Part shown: positions 1 to 9,162 of the stretch, piece by piece | Numbering within the stretch: position 1 is the first letter of the stretch | Layout of the letters: each line of letters begins with the position of its first letter | DNA from: Rhodospirillaceae bacterium | GTDB taxonomy: Bacteria > Pseudomonadota > Alphaproteobacteria > DSM-16000 > Inquilinaceae | Direction of reading: 5' to 3' | Assembly: GCA_020638575.1 (NCBI GenBank) | Contig: JACKIH010000003.1 | Span: forward strand, 787,501-851,500 | DNA: 64,000 nt | Translations under genes and position numbers: made by a program | The notes under the pieces: generated by a model | What the model was told of the DNA's origin: nothing | Database searches by the model: none | Seen by the model: the letters and a program-made list of their open reading frames with translations, nothing else

Positions 1-860
1 ACCTGGCCGTCCTGGCTGGTGGTCATGCTGCCCATCAGGGTACGGGCATCGTCCAGATCGGCCGTCAGGGTCTGCACCTGGTCCTGCACCTCGTCCAGGG
101 ACGCCGCCAGGTCGTCGCGTTCGGTTTCAAGCTGGTCGCGCTCGTCGGCCACCGTCGCCACGGTACGCGAAGCGGTGCGCACGGCGAGGCTCAACTCGTC
201 GACGCGGTGGCCCAGGTCTTCGGCCCGGGCTTCGGCCTCCGCGGCGCGGCGCACCTCGCGGGTCCGCTGGGCGCGCGCCTCGCGCAACTGCACCAGGGCT
301 TCATCGCGGCTCACCTCCGCCAGGTCGGCTGCCTGGGTCAGGCGCACGGTCTCCGCCTGGGCCAAATCCAGGGAGCCCCGGCTGGCAGCCAGATCGGCGG
401 CCATCGCGTTCAATTCGTCGCTGCGCTGGGCGAGTGCGATCACCAGAGCGTTACGCTCCGCCTGGGCACTGGCCAGCGACTGCTCCAGCTCATCCACCCG
501 GGTGGCGAGCAGGTTGTTGTGGGCGACCAGGCGTTGGCCGAGCGTGGGGATCTGCGGCATTTCCCCCACCAGGTCGCGGGGCTGGGTGCCCGAGCGGCTG
601 AGGCGGGAGACGAGCTGGGCATAGCCCATTTCCAACTGGTCGATGGTCTCCGCGGACTCCATCTGGTGGACCGCGAACATGGCGGTCGACACCGAAGTGG
701 CCACCGCCCAGAAGGCAACGCCGGAGGCGACGGCAAGCGCCAGGATCTGGTCACGGCGGGAAATCCGGATCTGCCGCACGCCCGTTTCCGAGCGCAGCAG
801 GAATTGGCGGTTGACGAACCAGCGCCGGCGGGTCGCCGTCCTCTTTCCCCTGCGAACCAC
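1..860 (-). CDS. Coiled-coil inner-membrane protein, probable M23-family peptidase (3' end cut by window)
   Basis: The visible part is about 286 codons from a GTG at 860, chosen because GGGAGGAGGT lies just upstream. A basic N-terminus is followed by a conserved-looking stretch (residues about 14-37, beginning WFVNRQFLLRSETGVRQ) and one membrane span at about 39-61. From about residue 115 the sequence is almost entirely heptad-like, rich in E, A, L, R and Q, predicting a long periplasmic coiled coil. This order (short cytoplasmic tail, one span, coiled coil) is typical of alphaproteobacterial murein endopeptidases whose M23 domain is C-terminal; that domain would lie outside the window, so the enzymatic call is inference. 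The coding sense is clear; the family is less certain. Confidence 0.6.
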   Translation of the reverse strand, partial: MVRRGKRTATRRRWFVNRQFLLRSETGVRQIRISRRDQILALAVASGVAFWAVATSVSTAMFAVHQMESAETIDQLEMGYAQLVSRLSRSGTQPRDLVGEMPQIPTLGQRLVAHNNLLATRVDELEQSLASAQAERNALVIALAQRSDELNAMAADLAASRGSLDLAQAETVRLTQAADLAEVSRDEALVQLREARAQRTREVRRAAEAEARAEDLGHRVDELSLAVRTASRTVATVADERDQLETERDDLAASLDEVQDQVQTLTADLDDARTLMGSMTTSQDGQ

Positions 861-1003
861 CCGACCTCCTCCCGCCCCCACGCAAGGCACAACGCAAAAC
901 CACCCCGGACCTGATGGCTCAGCCGGGCAGCCGAAGCATGGCCCCGGCCGCGCAACCTTAACGACTCGGCGGCGCCGACACAATCGCCGCAAAGAGTCCT
1001 GGC

Positions 1004-1819
1004 TTATCCGGATCTTACGGACCGGTCTTCACGATCTTCCGGAGACCCTCGGCCGCGTCTGGTTAAGAATGTGTGAAGAGCCGTCAATCCCCTAACCAGT
1101 GCCCGCTCGCCGAGCCAGCCGGGCGGGTGGCTGCGCAGCCCGCGGTGCAGCAGGCCCACGGCCAGGTAGGTCAGCAGGCCGGCGAGCAGCACGTCGCTCA
1201 GGAAGTGACCGCCCTGGATCACCCGCATGGCGCCCACCAGAACGCCCCAGGCGAGCGCCGCAGCGAGGGCAGCACGGCGGCGGCGCGGCGCTGCCAACGG
1301 CACCAGGGCGACCAGCACCATGGCGGCCGAGGCCTCGCCGCTGACGAACGAGCAGTTGGCCGGGCATTGGCCCGACATCACCCAGACCGGCTGGAACTCC
1401 AGGTCCGGCGCCAGCGACGGCGGGTCCTGGAACTCCGCCAGGTGGATCGGCCGCGGCCGCCCCCAGTTGTCCTTGAGCACGCCGTTCACCAGCAGGCCCG
1501 GCACCAGGGCCAGGCTGGCCACCAGGTAGAGGGCGGTGCCGACGCGCATGATCCCGCGGCGGCGCGGCCATAGCAGCCGGGCTGCCAGCGTCGCCAGAGC
1601 CGCCACCGCCACGGCGGCGACGCTGATCACCACCAGGTCGCGCACCGGCTGCCAGAGGCCGAGATGGCTCCAGAAGAACCCGGTTTCCGGTGAGGACACC
1701 TGGCGCGACACCCAGCGGTCGATCCCCGGCGCCAGCATGAACATCACGCTGATGCCGAAGATGGCCCAGGCCACCCGCCACAGGATGCGGGCGGAAAAGG
1801 GATCGAGCGGCCGCCGCAT
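1004..1819 (-). CDS. PAP2-superfamily membrane phosphatase
   Basis: A 271-residue polytopic protein with the three PAP2 phosphatase signatures in order: KDNWGRPRP (motif 1, Lys and Arg-Pro), SFVSGEASA (motif 2, in which the usual PSGH is SGEA) and MRVIQGGHFLSD (motif 3, Arg and catalytic-type His). About six hydrophobic segments surround them. Such enzymes remove phosphate from lipid phosphates, undecaprenyl pyrophosphate or lipid A at the periplasmic face; the substrate cannot be read here. The start at 1819 lies 4 bases after the stop of the GT39 gene; an in-frame ATG at 1840 would overlap it. The pairing with a GT39 glycosyltransferase suggests lipid-linked or lipid A-type chemistry. The motif 2 His is replaced by Glu, so activity should not be assumed. 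Confidence 0.8.
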   Translation of the reverse strand: MRRPLDPFSARILWRVAWAIFGISVMFMLAPGIDRWVSRQVSSPETGFFWSHLGLWQPVRDLVVISVAAVAVAALATLAARLLWPRRRGIMRVGTALYLVASLALVPGLLVNGVLKDNWGRPRPIHLAEFQDPPSLAPDLEFQPVWVMSGQCPANCSFVSGEASAAMVLVALVPLAAPRRRRAALAAALAWGVLVGAMRVIQGGHFLSDVLLAGLLTYLAVGLLHRGLRSHPPGWLGERALVRGLTALHTFLTRRGRGSPEDREDRSVRSG

Positions 1820-1823
1820 GGGC

Positions 1824-3362
1824 CTAGGACCCGCCTGCATCGTCGTAGCCGAGGAAGCCGCGGCCCAGCCACACATGCACAAGGAGCCCGCCGTCCTCGT
1901 GGGTGGGCACGGCGATGTCGGGCAGCGCCTCCAGCTCGCGGAAATGCCCCTGGTAGGCACTGCCGTTGCCGCGGGTGACGATCAGCAGGTCCTGGCCGAC
2001 CAGCGCGATGGCGTCCGCCGACAGATCGTACTGGCTGTCCACCCGGCCGTCGGCGTTCCAGCTATGGACGCCGTCCAGGTGGCGGGCGGAATGGTACATC
2101 ACCGCGGCGATATAGCGCCGTTCGTCCAGCACCACCGGCAGGTCGCCATGGGCTTGGCGCACGGCATCGATCGCCGCGGCCAGCTCGTCCCAGCCGCGCA
2201 TCCGCCGGAAGGGATCGCGGCGGGCATTGTCGAACAGGCCGGTCGCCTGTCCCACCGGCTCCACCAGCGGCACCGCAACCGCCAGCCCCAGATGGGCGGC
2301 CAGCGTCCACACCAGGAGCGCGCGCCAGCGCGGCACATCCATCAGTGCCACCACCGCCACGGTGGCCGACACATAGGCCGCCGCCGCCCAGTTGGCATTG
2401 GCCTGGGAAAGCAGCGCCTGCACGGTCATGAAGCCCAGCAGGACGACGGCGAAACACAGCAGCAGCCTGACGCCCGGCACGCCGCAGCTGCGCCGCCAGC
2501 GGGCGAAGGCGTAGAGCAGCGCACCGAAGGTGACAGGACCGAATACGGCAAACTGGCCGCCCAGGAAGTCCAGCATCTCGCGCGGATTGAACAAGCTCGC
2601 GGTGTCGTATTCGCCGTCCTGGATCACATGTCCCACGGCAACGAAGCCGGTGGCCAGGTTCCACATCAAGTTTGGGCTGAATACTGCCAAGAGGGCCGCG
2701 GCGTAGGCATAGGGGCCGGCGGTGGTAAACACGCGCAGCCGGCGGGCAATAAGCAGATACAACAGCAGCGAGGCGGGAAAGGCGATGGCGGCGTATTTGG
2801 TCAGCAGGGCGCAGCCGGTGAACGCGCCCGCCAGCGCCCACCACAGGGCGGGGTGCGCCGCCGGCCGTGCGCCGCCGCCTTCGGCCTTGATCACAGCGGC
2901 AAGGGCGAAGGCCCAGAACATCAGCAAGGCCGGGTCGACGGAAGCCACCAGCGCCGACACGCTGATCCCCGGCAGGGCGATGTAGCAGATGGCCGACAGC
3001 GCCCCCACCCGCGGCGACACCAGTGCCCGGCCGACCCAGAACAGCGTCAGTGCCGTTGCGGCATGGATCAGCGGCGTCGACAACCGGATGCCGAAGGAGC
3101 CGTCGCCCGCCAGCGCGGTGGAGAGCCGGATGATCCAGGCGATCATCGGCGGTTTGGTGTCGTAGCCGACGGCGAGATCGCGCGACCACGTCCAGTACTG
3201 CATCTCGTCGGCGTAGAGCGGCACCCAGCCCGCGGCCAGCGTCGCCAGCCGCCAGGCGGTCACCAGGCCGACCACCAGCAGTGCCAGCGTGCGCGCCACC
3301 CTGGGCTCGGCGGCGAGCAGGCCGGGCGTAGCGGCAGGGGTGGGGTTGGGCATCGCGCACAT
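1824..3362 (-). CDS. GT39 (ArnT/PMT-like) membrane glycosyltransferase
   Basis: 512 residues with about 11-13 hydrophobic segments and a hydrophilic C-terminal domain. The first periplasmic loop carries the family's acidic motif (YADEMQYWTWSRDL) followed by YDTKPPMIAW, the pattern of dolichyl-phosphate-mannose or polyprenyl-phosphate-sugar dependent transferases (GT39/ArnT). It would move a sugar from a polyprenyl phosphate carrier onto an acceptor on the outer face of the inner membrane. It is cotranscribed with the PAP2 gene 4 bases downstream. The upstream ATG at 3362 is preferred because GGAGCGAG lies about 11 bases before it; a second ATG is at 3353. Acceptor unknown. Confidence 0.8.
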   Translation of the reverse strand: MCAMPNPTPAATPGLLAAEPRVARTLALLVVGLVTAWRLATLAAGWVPLYADEMQYWTWSRDLAVGYDTKPPMIAWIIRLSTALAGDGSFGIRLSTPLIHAATALTLFWVGRALVSPRVGALSAICYIALPGISVSALVASVDPALLMFWAFALAAVIKAEGGGARPAAHPALWWALAGAFTGCALLTKYAAIAFPASLLLYLLIARRLRVFTTAGPYAYAAALLAVFSPNLMWNLATGFVAVGHVIQDGEYDTASLFNPREMLDFLGGQFAVFGPVTFGALLYAFARWRRSCGVPGVRLLLCFAVVLLGFMTVQALLSQANANWAAAAYVSATVAVVALMDVPRWRALLVWTLAAHLGLAVAVPLVEPVGQATGLFDNARRDPFRRMRGWDELAAAIDAVRQAHGDLPVVLDERRYIAAVMYHSARHLDGVHSWNADGRVDSQYDLSADAIALVGQDLLIVTRGNGSAYQGHFRELEALPDIAVPTHEDGGLLVHVWLGRGFLGYDDAGGS

Positions 3363-3710
3363 GGACGGGCTCGCTCCGGTGGGTCCGCGGCCAACCCGTT
3401 AGCATGACCCGGCGGGCCACGGCGCCCCCTTTGCGCATCCCCACCCTGTGCAGCGGTGGCCGGCCGACCGATGCCCGACCGCCGCCCGGACGGGCACCAG
3501 CCGCCCGGCCTTTGGTCTTGCGTCGCTTCCGGCCAGGTTCTAGGCACTGCTTGCCTTTGGCGGAGTCGGTCCCGGCCCCTCCTCCGCCCGGCCGCCCACG
3601 GCAGTCGTCTGGACTGGGTGGCCGGGCAGGAGGGAGGGCCGGCGCCGCGACGTCCCGCCGGGGGCACTGCAGGCCCCTATCCGATCGACGTCTGGAATGG
3701 TCGCGACCCC
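3363..3710. other. Gene-free divergent region between GT39 gene and ugd
   Basis: This 348-base stretch separates the minus-strand glycosyltransferase from plus-strand ugd and must hold both promoters. Open frames across it are GC-rich shadows without a family resemblance. I saw no convincing -35/-10 pair, no repeat and no RNA structure. Confidence 0.5.
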
Positions 3711-5024
3711 ATGATGCGCATCGCCATGATCGGCACCGGCTATGTCGGCCTGGTGTCCGGAGCGTGCTTCTCCGAGTTCGGGTTCTCCGTCACCTGCTGC
3801 GATACCGACGCAGCCAAGATCGAAAAGCTGACCCACGGCGAGATGCCGATCTATGAACCCGGCCTCGACGACCTGGTGGCGCGCAATGCTGCGGCCGGCC
3901 GGCTGGCGTTTACCACCGATTTGGCGCTGGCGGTGGCCGACGCCGAAGCGGTGTTCATCGCCGTGGGCACGCCGTCGCGCCGCGGCGACGGCCATGCCGA
4001 CCTCACCTACGTCTACCAGGCGGCCGAACAGATCGCCCGCGCCGTCACCGGCTACACGGTGGTTGTCACCAAATCCACCGTGCCGCCCGGCACCAGCGTG
4101 CAGGTGAAGCGCATCGTGCGGTCCGCCCGCCCCGACCTGGAGATCGATGTCGCCTCCAACCCGGAATTCCTGCGCGAAGGTTCCGCCATCCAGGATTTCA
4201 TGCGCCCCGACCGGGTGATCATCGGCGCCGACAGCGAGCGCGCCCACGACGTGCTGAGCCGGCTCTACCGTCCGATCAACCTGCGCGAAGTGCCCATCGT
4301 CAACACCTCGCTGGTCACTGCGGAGATCACCAAATACGCCGCCAACGCCTTCCTCGCCATGAAGATCACCTTCATCAACGAGGTGGCGAACCTGTGCGAG
4401 AAGGCCGGTGCGGACGTGCACGACGTCGCCCGCGGCATCGGGCTCGACGGCCGCATCGGCCGCAAGTTCCTCCACCCCGGCCCCGGCTACGGCGGCTCGT
4501 GCTTCCCCAAGGATACGCTGGCCTTCGCCCGCGCCGGCCGCGAGCTGGCGACCCCGCTGAACCTGGTGGAAACCACCGTCCAGGTGAACGACGCCCGCAA
4601 GCGCGCCATGGCGCAGCGCGTGGTGGAGGCGTGCGGCGGCTCGGTGGACGGCAAGACGGTGGCCGTGCTCGGCCTCACCTTCAAGCCCAACACCGACGAC
4701 ATGCGCGAAAGCCCGAGCCTGGAAATCGTGCCGGCCTTGCAGGCGGCGGGAGCGACGGTGCGCGCCTTCGATCCCGAAGGCATGGGGGAAGCGGCCCCGC
4801 TGCTGCCGGGAGTGATCTTCTGCGAGGATGCCTACGGTACCATGGCGGGGGCCGATTGCCTGGCGATCGTCACCGAATGGTCAGAGTTCCGGGCGCTCAA
4901 CCTGAAGCGGGTCAAGGCGCTGCTGGCCGCCCCTGTGGTGGTGGACCTGCGCAACTGCTACGACCCTGCCACCATGGCCAAAGCCGGCTTCACCTATCAC
5001 TCCATCGGCCGGCCGAGCGTGTAG
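3711..5024 (+). CDS. ugd: UDP-glucose 6-dehydrogenase
   Basis: 437 residues. Oxidises UDP-glucose to UDP-glucuronate with 2 NAD+, feeding exopolysaccharide and lipopolysaccharide synthesis. The N-terminus has the Rossmann motif MIGTGYVGLVSGACF; the catalytic cysteine is in GPGYGGSCFPKDT (Cys264), and the NAD-binding NPEFLREG motif and C-terminal LTFKPNTDDMRESPS are intact. Length is normal. The start is one of two adjacent ATGs (3711, 3714); a long in-frame extension upstream is not conserved-looking. It stands alone, followed by hemH after 105 bases. Confidence 0.95.
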   Translation: MMRIAMIGTGYVGLVSGACFSEFGFSVTCCDTDAAKIEKLTHGEMPIYEPGLDDLVARNAAAGRLAFTTDLALAVADAEAVFIAVGTPSRRGDGHADLTYVYQAAEQIARAVTGYTVVVTKSTVPPGTSVQVKRIVRSARPDLEIDVASNPEFLREGSAIQDFMRPDRVIIGADSERAHDVLSRLYRPINLREVPIVNTSLVTAEITKYAANAFLAMKITFINEVANLCEKAGADVHDVARGIGLDGRIGRKFLHPGPGYGGSCFPKDTLAFARAGRELATPLNLVETTVQVNDARKRAMAQRVVEACGGSVDGKTVAVLGLTFKPNTDDMRESPSLEIVPALQAAGATVRAFDPEGMGEAAPLLPGVIFCEDAYGTMAGADCLAIVTEWSEFRALNLKRVKALLAAPVVVDLRNCYDPATMAKAGFTYHSIGRPSV

Positions 5025-5129
5025 GGCCGCCTTTCCGCCGGCACTTGCGGGGTGCGGCGCCCTGGCAGACTGGCAGGATCGGGCCAAAGGGTTAGGTGTA
5101 CGGTAGGACTGCCAGACCCGAACCGGACC

Positions 5130-6221
5130 ATGACCGACCAGCCTTCACCCCCCGTACCGCCGGCCGCGGACGTGCCGGAGCACGCGCCGGCCGACCATCC
5201 GCCGGTGGCGCGCGGCCGTATCGGCGTGCTGCTGCTCAACCTGGGCACGCCGGACGGCACCGGCTACTGGCCCATGCGCCGCTACCTGAAGCAGTTCCTC
5301 AGCGACCGCCGGGTGGTGGACGTGCCCCGGCTGATCTGGTGGCCGCTGCTCAACCTGGTCATCCTCACCACCCGCCCGTCGCGCTCCGGGGCCGCCTACA
5401 AGCGCATCTGGAATGAAGAGCGCAACGAGGGCCCCTTGCTCACGATCACGCGGGCCCAGGCCGAGGCGGTGGGCTGGCGCCTTGCCGACCGCCATGGCGA
5501 CACCGTGCTGGTCGACTTCGCCATGCGCTACGGCAATCCCGCCACCGGGGCCGCGATCCGGCGGATGCAGGCGGCGGGCTGCGAGCGGCTGCTGGTGTTT
5601 CCGCTCTATCCGCAATACGCGGCCGCCACCACGGCCACGGCCAACGACGAGGCGTTCCGCGCGCTGATGGACCTGCGCTGGCAGCCGGCGGTGCGCACCG
5701 TGCCGGCCTACCACGACCATCCCGGCTACATCGCCGCCCTGGCCGGCAGCGTGGCGGCGGAGCTGGAGCGGCGCGCCGCGGCGGGCGAAGCGGCCCCCGA
5801 CGCCATCGTCGCCTCCTTCCACGGCATGCCCCAGCGCTACCTGCGCCTGGGCGACCCCTACCACTGCCAGTGCCGCAAGACCGCCCGGCTGCTGCGCGAG
5901 GCGCTGGACTGGCCGGAAGACCGCCTGGAGATCGCCTTCCAGAGCGTGTTCGGGCGGGAGGAATGGCTGCGGCCTTACACCGTGGACCGGGTGGCCGACC
6001 TGGCCCGTGCCGGCAAGACCGACATCGTCGTGCTGGCGCCGGGTTTTGCGGCGGACTGCCTGGAAACGCTGGACGAGATCCGCACGGAGATTCGCCACGC
6101 CTTCGTTGAGGCGGGCGGCCAGCGCTTCACCTACCTGCCCTGCCTCAACGACGCGCCGGCCCATATCGACCTGCTGGTCGACATCGCCGAGCGCGAACTG
6201 GCCGGCTGGCTTGCCGGCTGA
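5130..6221 (+). CDS. hemH: Ferrochelatase
   Basis: 363 residues. Inserts Fe2+ into protoporphyrin IX, the last step of haem b synthesis. The N-terminal GVLLLNLGTPD, the metal-site histidine in SFHGMPQRYL (His231) and the family signature FQSVFGREEWLRPYT are all present. A proline- and alanine-rich N-terminal extension of about 30 residues precedes the catalytic fold. The ATG at 5130 is preferred over an upstream in-frame start because the longer version adds only unstructured sequence overlapping the ugd downstream region. Confidence 0.95.
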   Translation: MTDQPSPPVPPAADVPEHAPADHPPVARGRIGVLLLNLGTPDGTGYWPMRRYLKQFLSDRRVVDVPRLIWWPLLNLVILTTRPSRSGAAYKRIWNEERNEGPLLTITRAQAEAVGWRLADRHGDTVLVDFAMRYGNPATGAAIRRMQAAGCERLLVFPLYPQYAAATTATANDEAFRALMDLRWQPAVRTVPAYHDHPGYIAALAGSVAAELERRAAAGEAAPDAIVASFHGMPQRYLRLGDPYHCQCRKTARLLREALDWPEDRLEIAFQSVFGREEWLRPYTVDRVADLARAGKTDIVVLAPGFAADCLETLDEIRTEIRHAFVEAGGQRFTYLPCLNDAPAHIDLLVDIAERELAGWLAG

Positions 6222-6236
6222 GGCCGGCAGACCCGC

Positions 6237-7259
6237 TCAGGCGATGCCTTCGCGCAGCAGGTCGTGCAGGTGGATCACCCCGAGGGGCACGCCTTCGCGC
6301 ACCACGAAAAGGGCCGTGATCTTGAAGCTCTCCATGGTCTCCAGCGCCTCGGCCGCCAGGGTTTCAGGCGGTACGGACTTCGGCGTGGTGGTCATCACCT
6401 CGTCCACCGTCTGGCCCAGCAGGTCGTCGGCCATGTGGCGGCGCAGATCGCCGTCGGTGATCACGCCCACCAGCTTGCCGTCGCCGTCGATCACGCCGAC
6501 CAGGCCGAATCGCTTGGCGCTCATCTCCAGGATGGCATTGGACATGGCGGTGCCGCGCGGCAGCAGCGGCATCTGATCGCCGCTGTGCATGATCTGGTGG
6601 ACATAGCGCAGGCGCGAGCCCAGGCGGCCGCCGGGGTGCAGCTCGTGGAAGCGGTCGGCGGTGAACTCGCTCGACTCCAAAAGCGCCATGGCCAGCGCAT
6701 CGCCCACCGCGAGCTGGATCAAGGTAGAGGTGGTGGGCGCCATGCCGTGCGGGCAGGCTTCGCGCACCCGCGGCAGGATCAGCGCGACGGAGGCGTGGCG
6801 GGCGAGCGTGCTGTCGACCCCGGAGGTCAGCGCGATCAGCGGAACGGAGAAGCGCTTGGAATAGACCAGCAGGTCGGAGAACTCCTTGGTCTCGCCCGAC
6901 CAGGAGAGCGCCAGCAGCACGTCATTACTGGTGATCATGCCCATGTCGCCATGGCTGGCTTCGGTGGGGTGGACGAAGAAGGCCGGCGTGCCGGTGGATG
7001 CCATGGTGGCGGCGATCTTGCGCGCGATGTGGCCGCTCTTGCCGATGCCGCAGACGATCAGGCGGCCCTGGCGCGAGCGGATCAGCCTTACCGCCTCCAC
7101 CAGGGCGGGGCCCAGGGGGCCGCTGGCCATGGCCGCCTGCAGCACGCCGATGCCCTCGACCGCGACCACCAGGCTACGTGCCAGCGATGCCGAGATGATG
7201 GCGTCGTCCAGGCGCTCCCCGGTCATGCCCGTGTCCTGCGTACGCGGTCGCTCAGCCAC
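6237..7259 (-). CDS. kdsD: KpsF/GutQ-type arabinose-5-phosphate isomerase
   Basis: 340 residues from a GTG at 7259 preceded by a near-perfect CAGGAGGT. An N-terminal SIS sugar-isomerase domain (about 45-185, with VCGIGKSGHIARK and LSWSGETKEF) is followed by two CBS domains (about 220-340, GVITDGDLRR). The family interconverts ribulose 5-phosphate and arabinose 5-phosphate, the first step to Kdo of lipopolysaccharide. It converges on hemH with 15 bases between stops. No other Kdo gene is adjacent, so the pathway role rests on the family. Confidence 0.9.
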   Translation of the reverse strand: MAERPRTQDTGMTGERLDDAIISASLARSLVVAVEGIGVLQAAMASGPLGPALVEAVRLIRSRQGRLIVCGIGKSGHIARKIAATMASTGTPAFFVHPTEASHGDMGMITSNDVLLALSWSGETKEFSDLLVYSKRFSVPLIALTSGVDSTLARHASVALILPRVREACPHGMAPTTSTLIQLAVGDALAMALLESSEFTADRFHELHPGGRLGSRLRYVHQIMHSGDQMPLLPRGTAMSNAILEMSAKRFGLVGVIDGDGKLVGVITDGDLRRHMADDLLGQTVDEVMTTTPKSVPPETLAAEALETMESFKITALFVVREGVPLGVIHLHDLLREGIA

Positions 7260-7487
7260 TCCAACCTCCTGGGATCAACGGCTTGACCGCAGGTGATGCA
7301 CAGCCGCTGGCGGAGTGTCCAGCCTCGCGTGGGCGATCCAGACCTGAGTGGATTGACATGCTGGTGTCATTTTGAGCTTTCACCGACACGGATTGCGGGT
7401 GCAGTTTGAGTCGGCTCAAGGGGTGCGGAACCGGACCGTCGGGGGCAGGTGGCGCCCCGGCGGAAAGTCGAACGGAGACCGGAGGCA

Positions 7488-7958
7488 ATGCGTCTCACCA
7501 ATTTCTCCAACTACGCATTGCGGGTGCTGATGTATGCCGCCGCCAAGCATCCGGCCCCGGCGACGGTGCCGGAGATCGCCCAGGCCCATGGCATCTCCTA
7601 CAACCATCTGAAGAAAGCCGCGGCCTCGCTGTGCGGGGCGGGCTATCTTGACGCAGTGCGCGGACGCCGCGGCGGTTTGCGTCTGGCGCGCCCGGCGGCC
7701 ACCATCGTGGTCGGCGACGTCATCCGTTTGACCGAAGGCGGGCTGACGCTGGTGGAGTGCTTCGATCCGCAGACGACCACCTGCCCCATGTCCAGCGGCT
7801 GCCAGTTGCAGACTGCCCTGCACGAGGCGTTGCGGGCGTTCCTGGCGGTGCTCGACACCTACACCCTGGCCGATCTGGTGGACCGGTCGAGTGCGCTGTC
7901 GCAGCTCGTCTCCGGGCTGGGGCTGGAGGATATCCGCCAGCCGATGCCGGCGGCCTAG
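7488..7958 (+). CDS. nsrR: Rrf2-family regulator, NsrR-like (nitric-oxide sensing type)
   Basis: 156 residues with an N-terminal winged helix (MRLTNFSNYALRVLMY) and three cysteines, Cys91, Cys99 and Cys105 (CX7CX5C), close to the Cys91/96/102 iron-sulphur ligands of E. coli NsrR. The segment after them, ending in LDTYTLADLV, is also strongly NsrR-like. Such proteins repress NO-detoxification genes until NO attacks the cluster. The ATG follows GGAGGC. The gene is 21 bases upstream of nagA, an unusual partner. Upstream (7407-7420) is a TTGAG-4-CTCAA inverted repeat that could be an operator, unproven. Confidence 0.85.
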   Translation: MRLTNFSNYALRVLMYAAAKHPAPATVPEIAQAHGISYNHLKKAAASLCGAGYLDAVRGRRGGLRLARPAATIVVGDVIRLTEGGLTLVECFDPQTTTCPMSSGCQLQTALHEALRAFLAVLDTYTLADLVDRSSALSQLVSGLGLEDIRQPMPAA

Positions 7959-7979
7959 GCGGCGGCCGGGACCGGCCCG

Positions 7980-9131
7980 GTGTCCGCCCAGCCGCTGCCC
8001 GGAGGAGCGCTGCCGCGGCGCTGCGTGCTGCATCCCGATGCCGTGTTCGATGGCGAAACCCTGCGCCACACCGCCGTGGTGGTGGACGACGGACGCCTGA
8101 TCCTCGCCGAGGCGGCGAGCGCCGTGGTGCCCGGCCCGGCCATCGCCTTGCCCGGCGTGCTGGCGCCGGGGTTCCTCGACCTGCAGGTGAACGGCGCCGG
8201 CGGCGTGCTGTTCAACGCCGCCCCGACGGTGGCGACGCTGGCCCGCATGGTCGACGCCGTGCGCGCCACCGGCACTGCCTTTTTCCTGCCGACCCTGATC
8301 ACCGATACCGCCGACGTGACGGCGGCCGCGGTGGCGGCGGTGGATGCGGCCATCGCCGCTGGATTGCCGGGGATCCTCGGCATCCATCTGGAAGGCCCCT
8401 TCCTCAACCCGGCGCGAGCCGGCGTGCATCGGCCGGACTTGATGGCACCGGCGACGCGGCAGGCGGTGGCGGCCCTGCCGCTCAGCCAGCGCGGGGCAAC
8501 GCTGGTGACCCTGGCGCCGGAGCGGGCGGAGCCGGGCGCCATCGCCGACCTGGCGGGCCGCGGTGCGGTGGTGTTCGCCGGCCACACCGAAGCCGACTTC
8601 GCCACCATGGAGCAGGCGGCGGCGGATGGGCTGTGCGGTGCCACCCATGTGCACAATGCCATGGCGCCCGCCACCGCGCGGGAGCCGGCCGCGGTGGGGG
8701 CCGCACTGGCGCTGGACAGCCTATTCGCCGGGCTGATCTGCGACGGCCACCATGTCCATCCGGCCCAGGTGAAGCTGCTGCTGCGCGCCAAGCCGGCCGA
8801 CCGGGCGGTGCTGGTAAGCGACGCCATGCCGACGCTGGGGGCCGACTTCGACCGGTTCGACCTGCTGGGCCAGGACGTCCGGCTGGCGGACGGCAGGCTG
8901 GTGACCCCCGAAGGCCGGCTGGCCGGGGCGCATCTGCGGCTCGACCGGGCGGTGGCCAATGCCATGGCGTTTGCCGGCATCGATCTCGCCCGCGCGCTCG
9001 CCGCCGTCACCCGCAACCCGGCCAAGGCGCTGGGCCTGTGGCCCGCCCGCGGCAGCCTGGAAGGCACGCCCGGCGCCCTCACCCTGTTCGATCCCGCGGC
9101 AGGGACGGCGCGGGTACTCGCCGTGGCCTGA
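7980..9131 (+). CDS. nagA: N-acetylglucosamine-6-phosphate deacetylase
   Basis: 383 residues from GTG 7980. Deacetylates GlcNAc-6-phosphate in amino-sugar and cell-wall recycling. Amidohydrolase motifs appear in order: GFLDLQVNGAGG, HLEGPFLNP (metal Glu), GHTEA (metal His), ATHVHNAMAP (metal His), DGHHVHP and VSDAM (catalytic Asp). The extended HXH near the N-terminus is DLQVNG, as usual in this family. It is transcribed with the NsrR-like regulator 21 bases upstream. No nagB or GlcNAc transporter is next to it. Confidence 0.9.
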   Translation: MSAQPLPGGALPRRCVLHPDAVFDGETLRHTAVVVDDGRLILAEAASAVVPGPAIALPGVLAPGFLDLQVNGAGGVLFNAAPTVATLARMVDAVRATGTAFFLPTLITDTADVTAAAVAAVDAAIAAGLPGILGIHLEGPFLNPARAGVHRPDLMAPATRQAVAALPLSQRGATLVTLAPERAEPGAIADLAGRGAVVFAGHTEADFATMEQAAADGLCGATHVHNAMAPATAREPAAVGAALALDSLFAGLICDGHHVHPAQVKLLLRAKPADRAVLVSDAMPTLGADFDRFDLLGQDVRLADGRLVTPEGRLAGAHLRLDRAVANAMAFAGIDLARALAAVTRNPAKALGLWPARGSLEGTPGALTLFDPAAGTARVLAVA

Positions 9132-9162
9132 AGACTCCCCAATGGGGCCGCCGACGTACCAG

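Noticed and set aside
1536..3407. Very long plus-strand open frame opposite the GT39 and PAP2 genes
   Set aside because: It is rich in His, Arg, Gln and Gly, has no hydrophobic pattern or motif, and lies opposite two clear membrane-protein genes. This is a GC-rich antisense frame.
9140..9153. CCCCAATGGGG as a terminator between nagA and the GFA gene
   Set aside because: Stem of four pairs with a three-base loop and no T-run on either strand.
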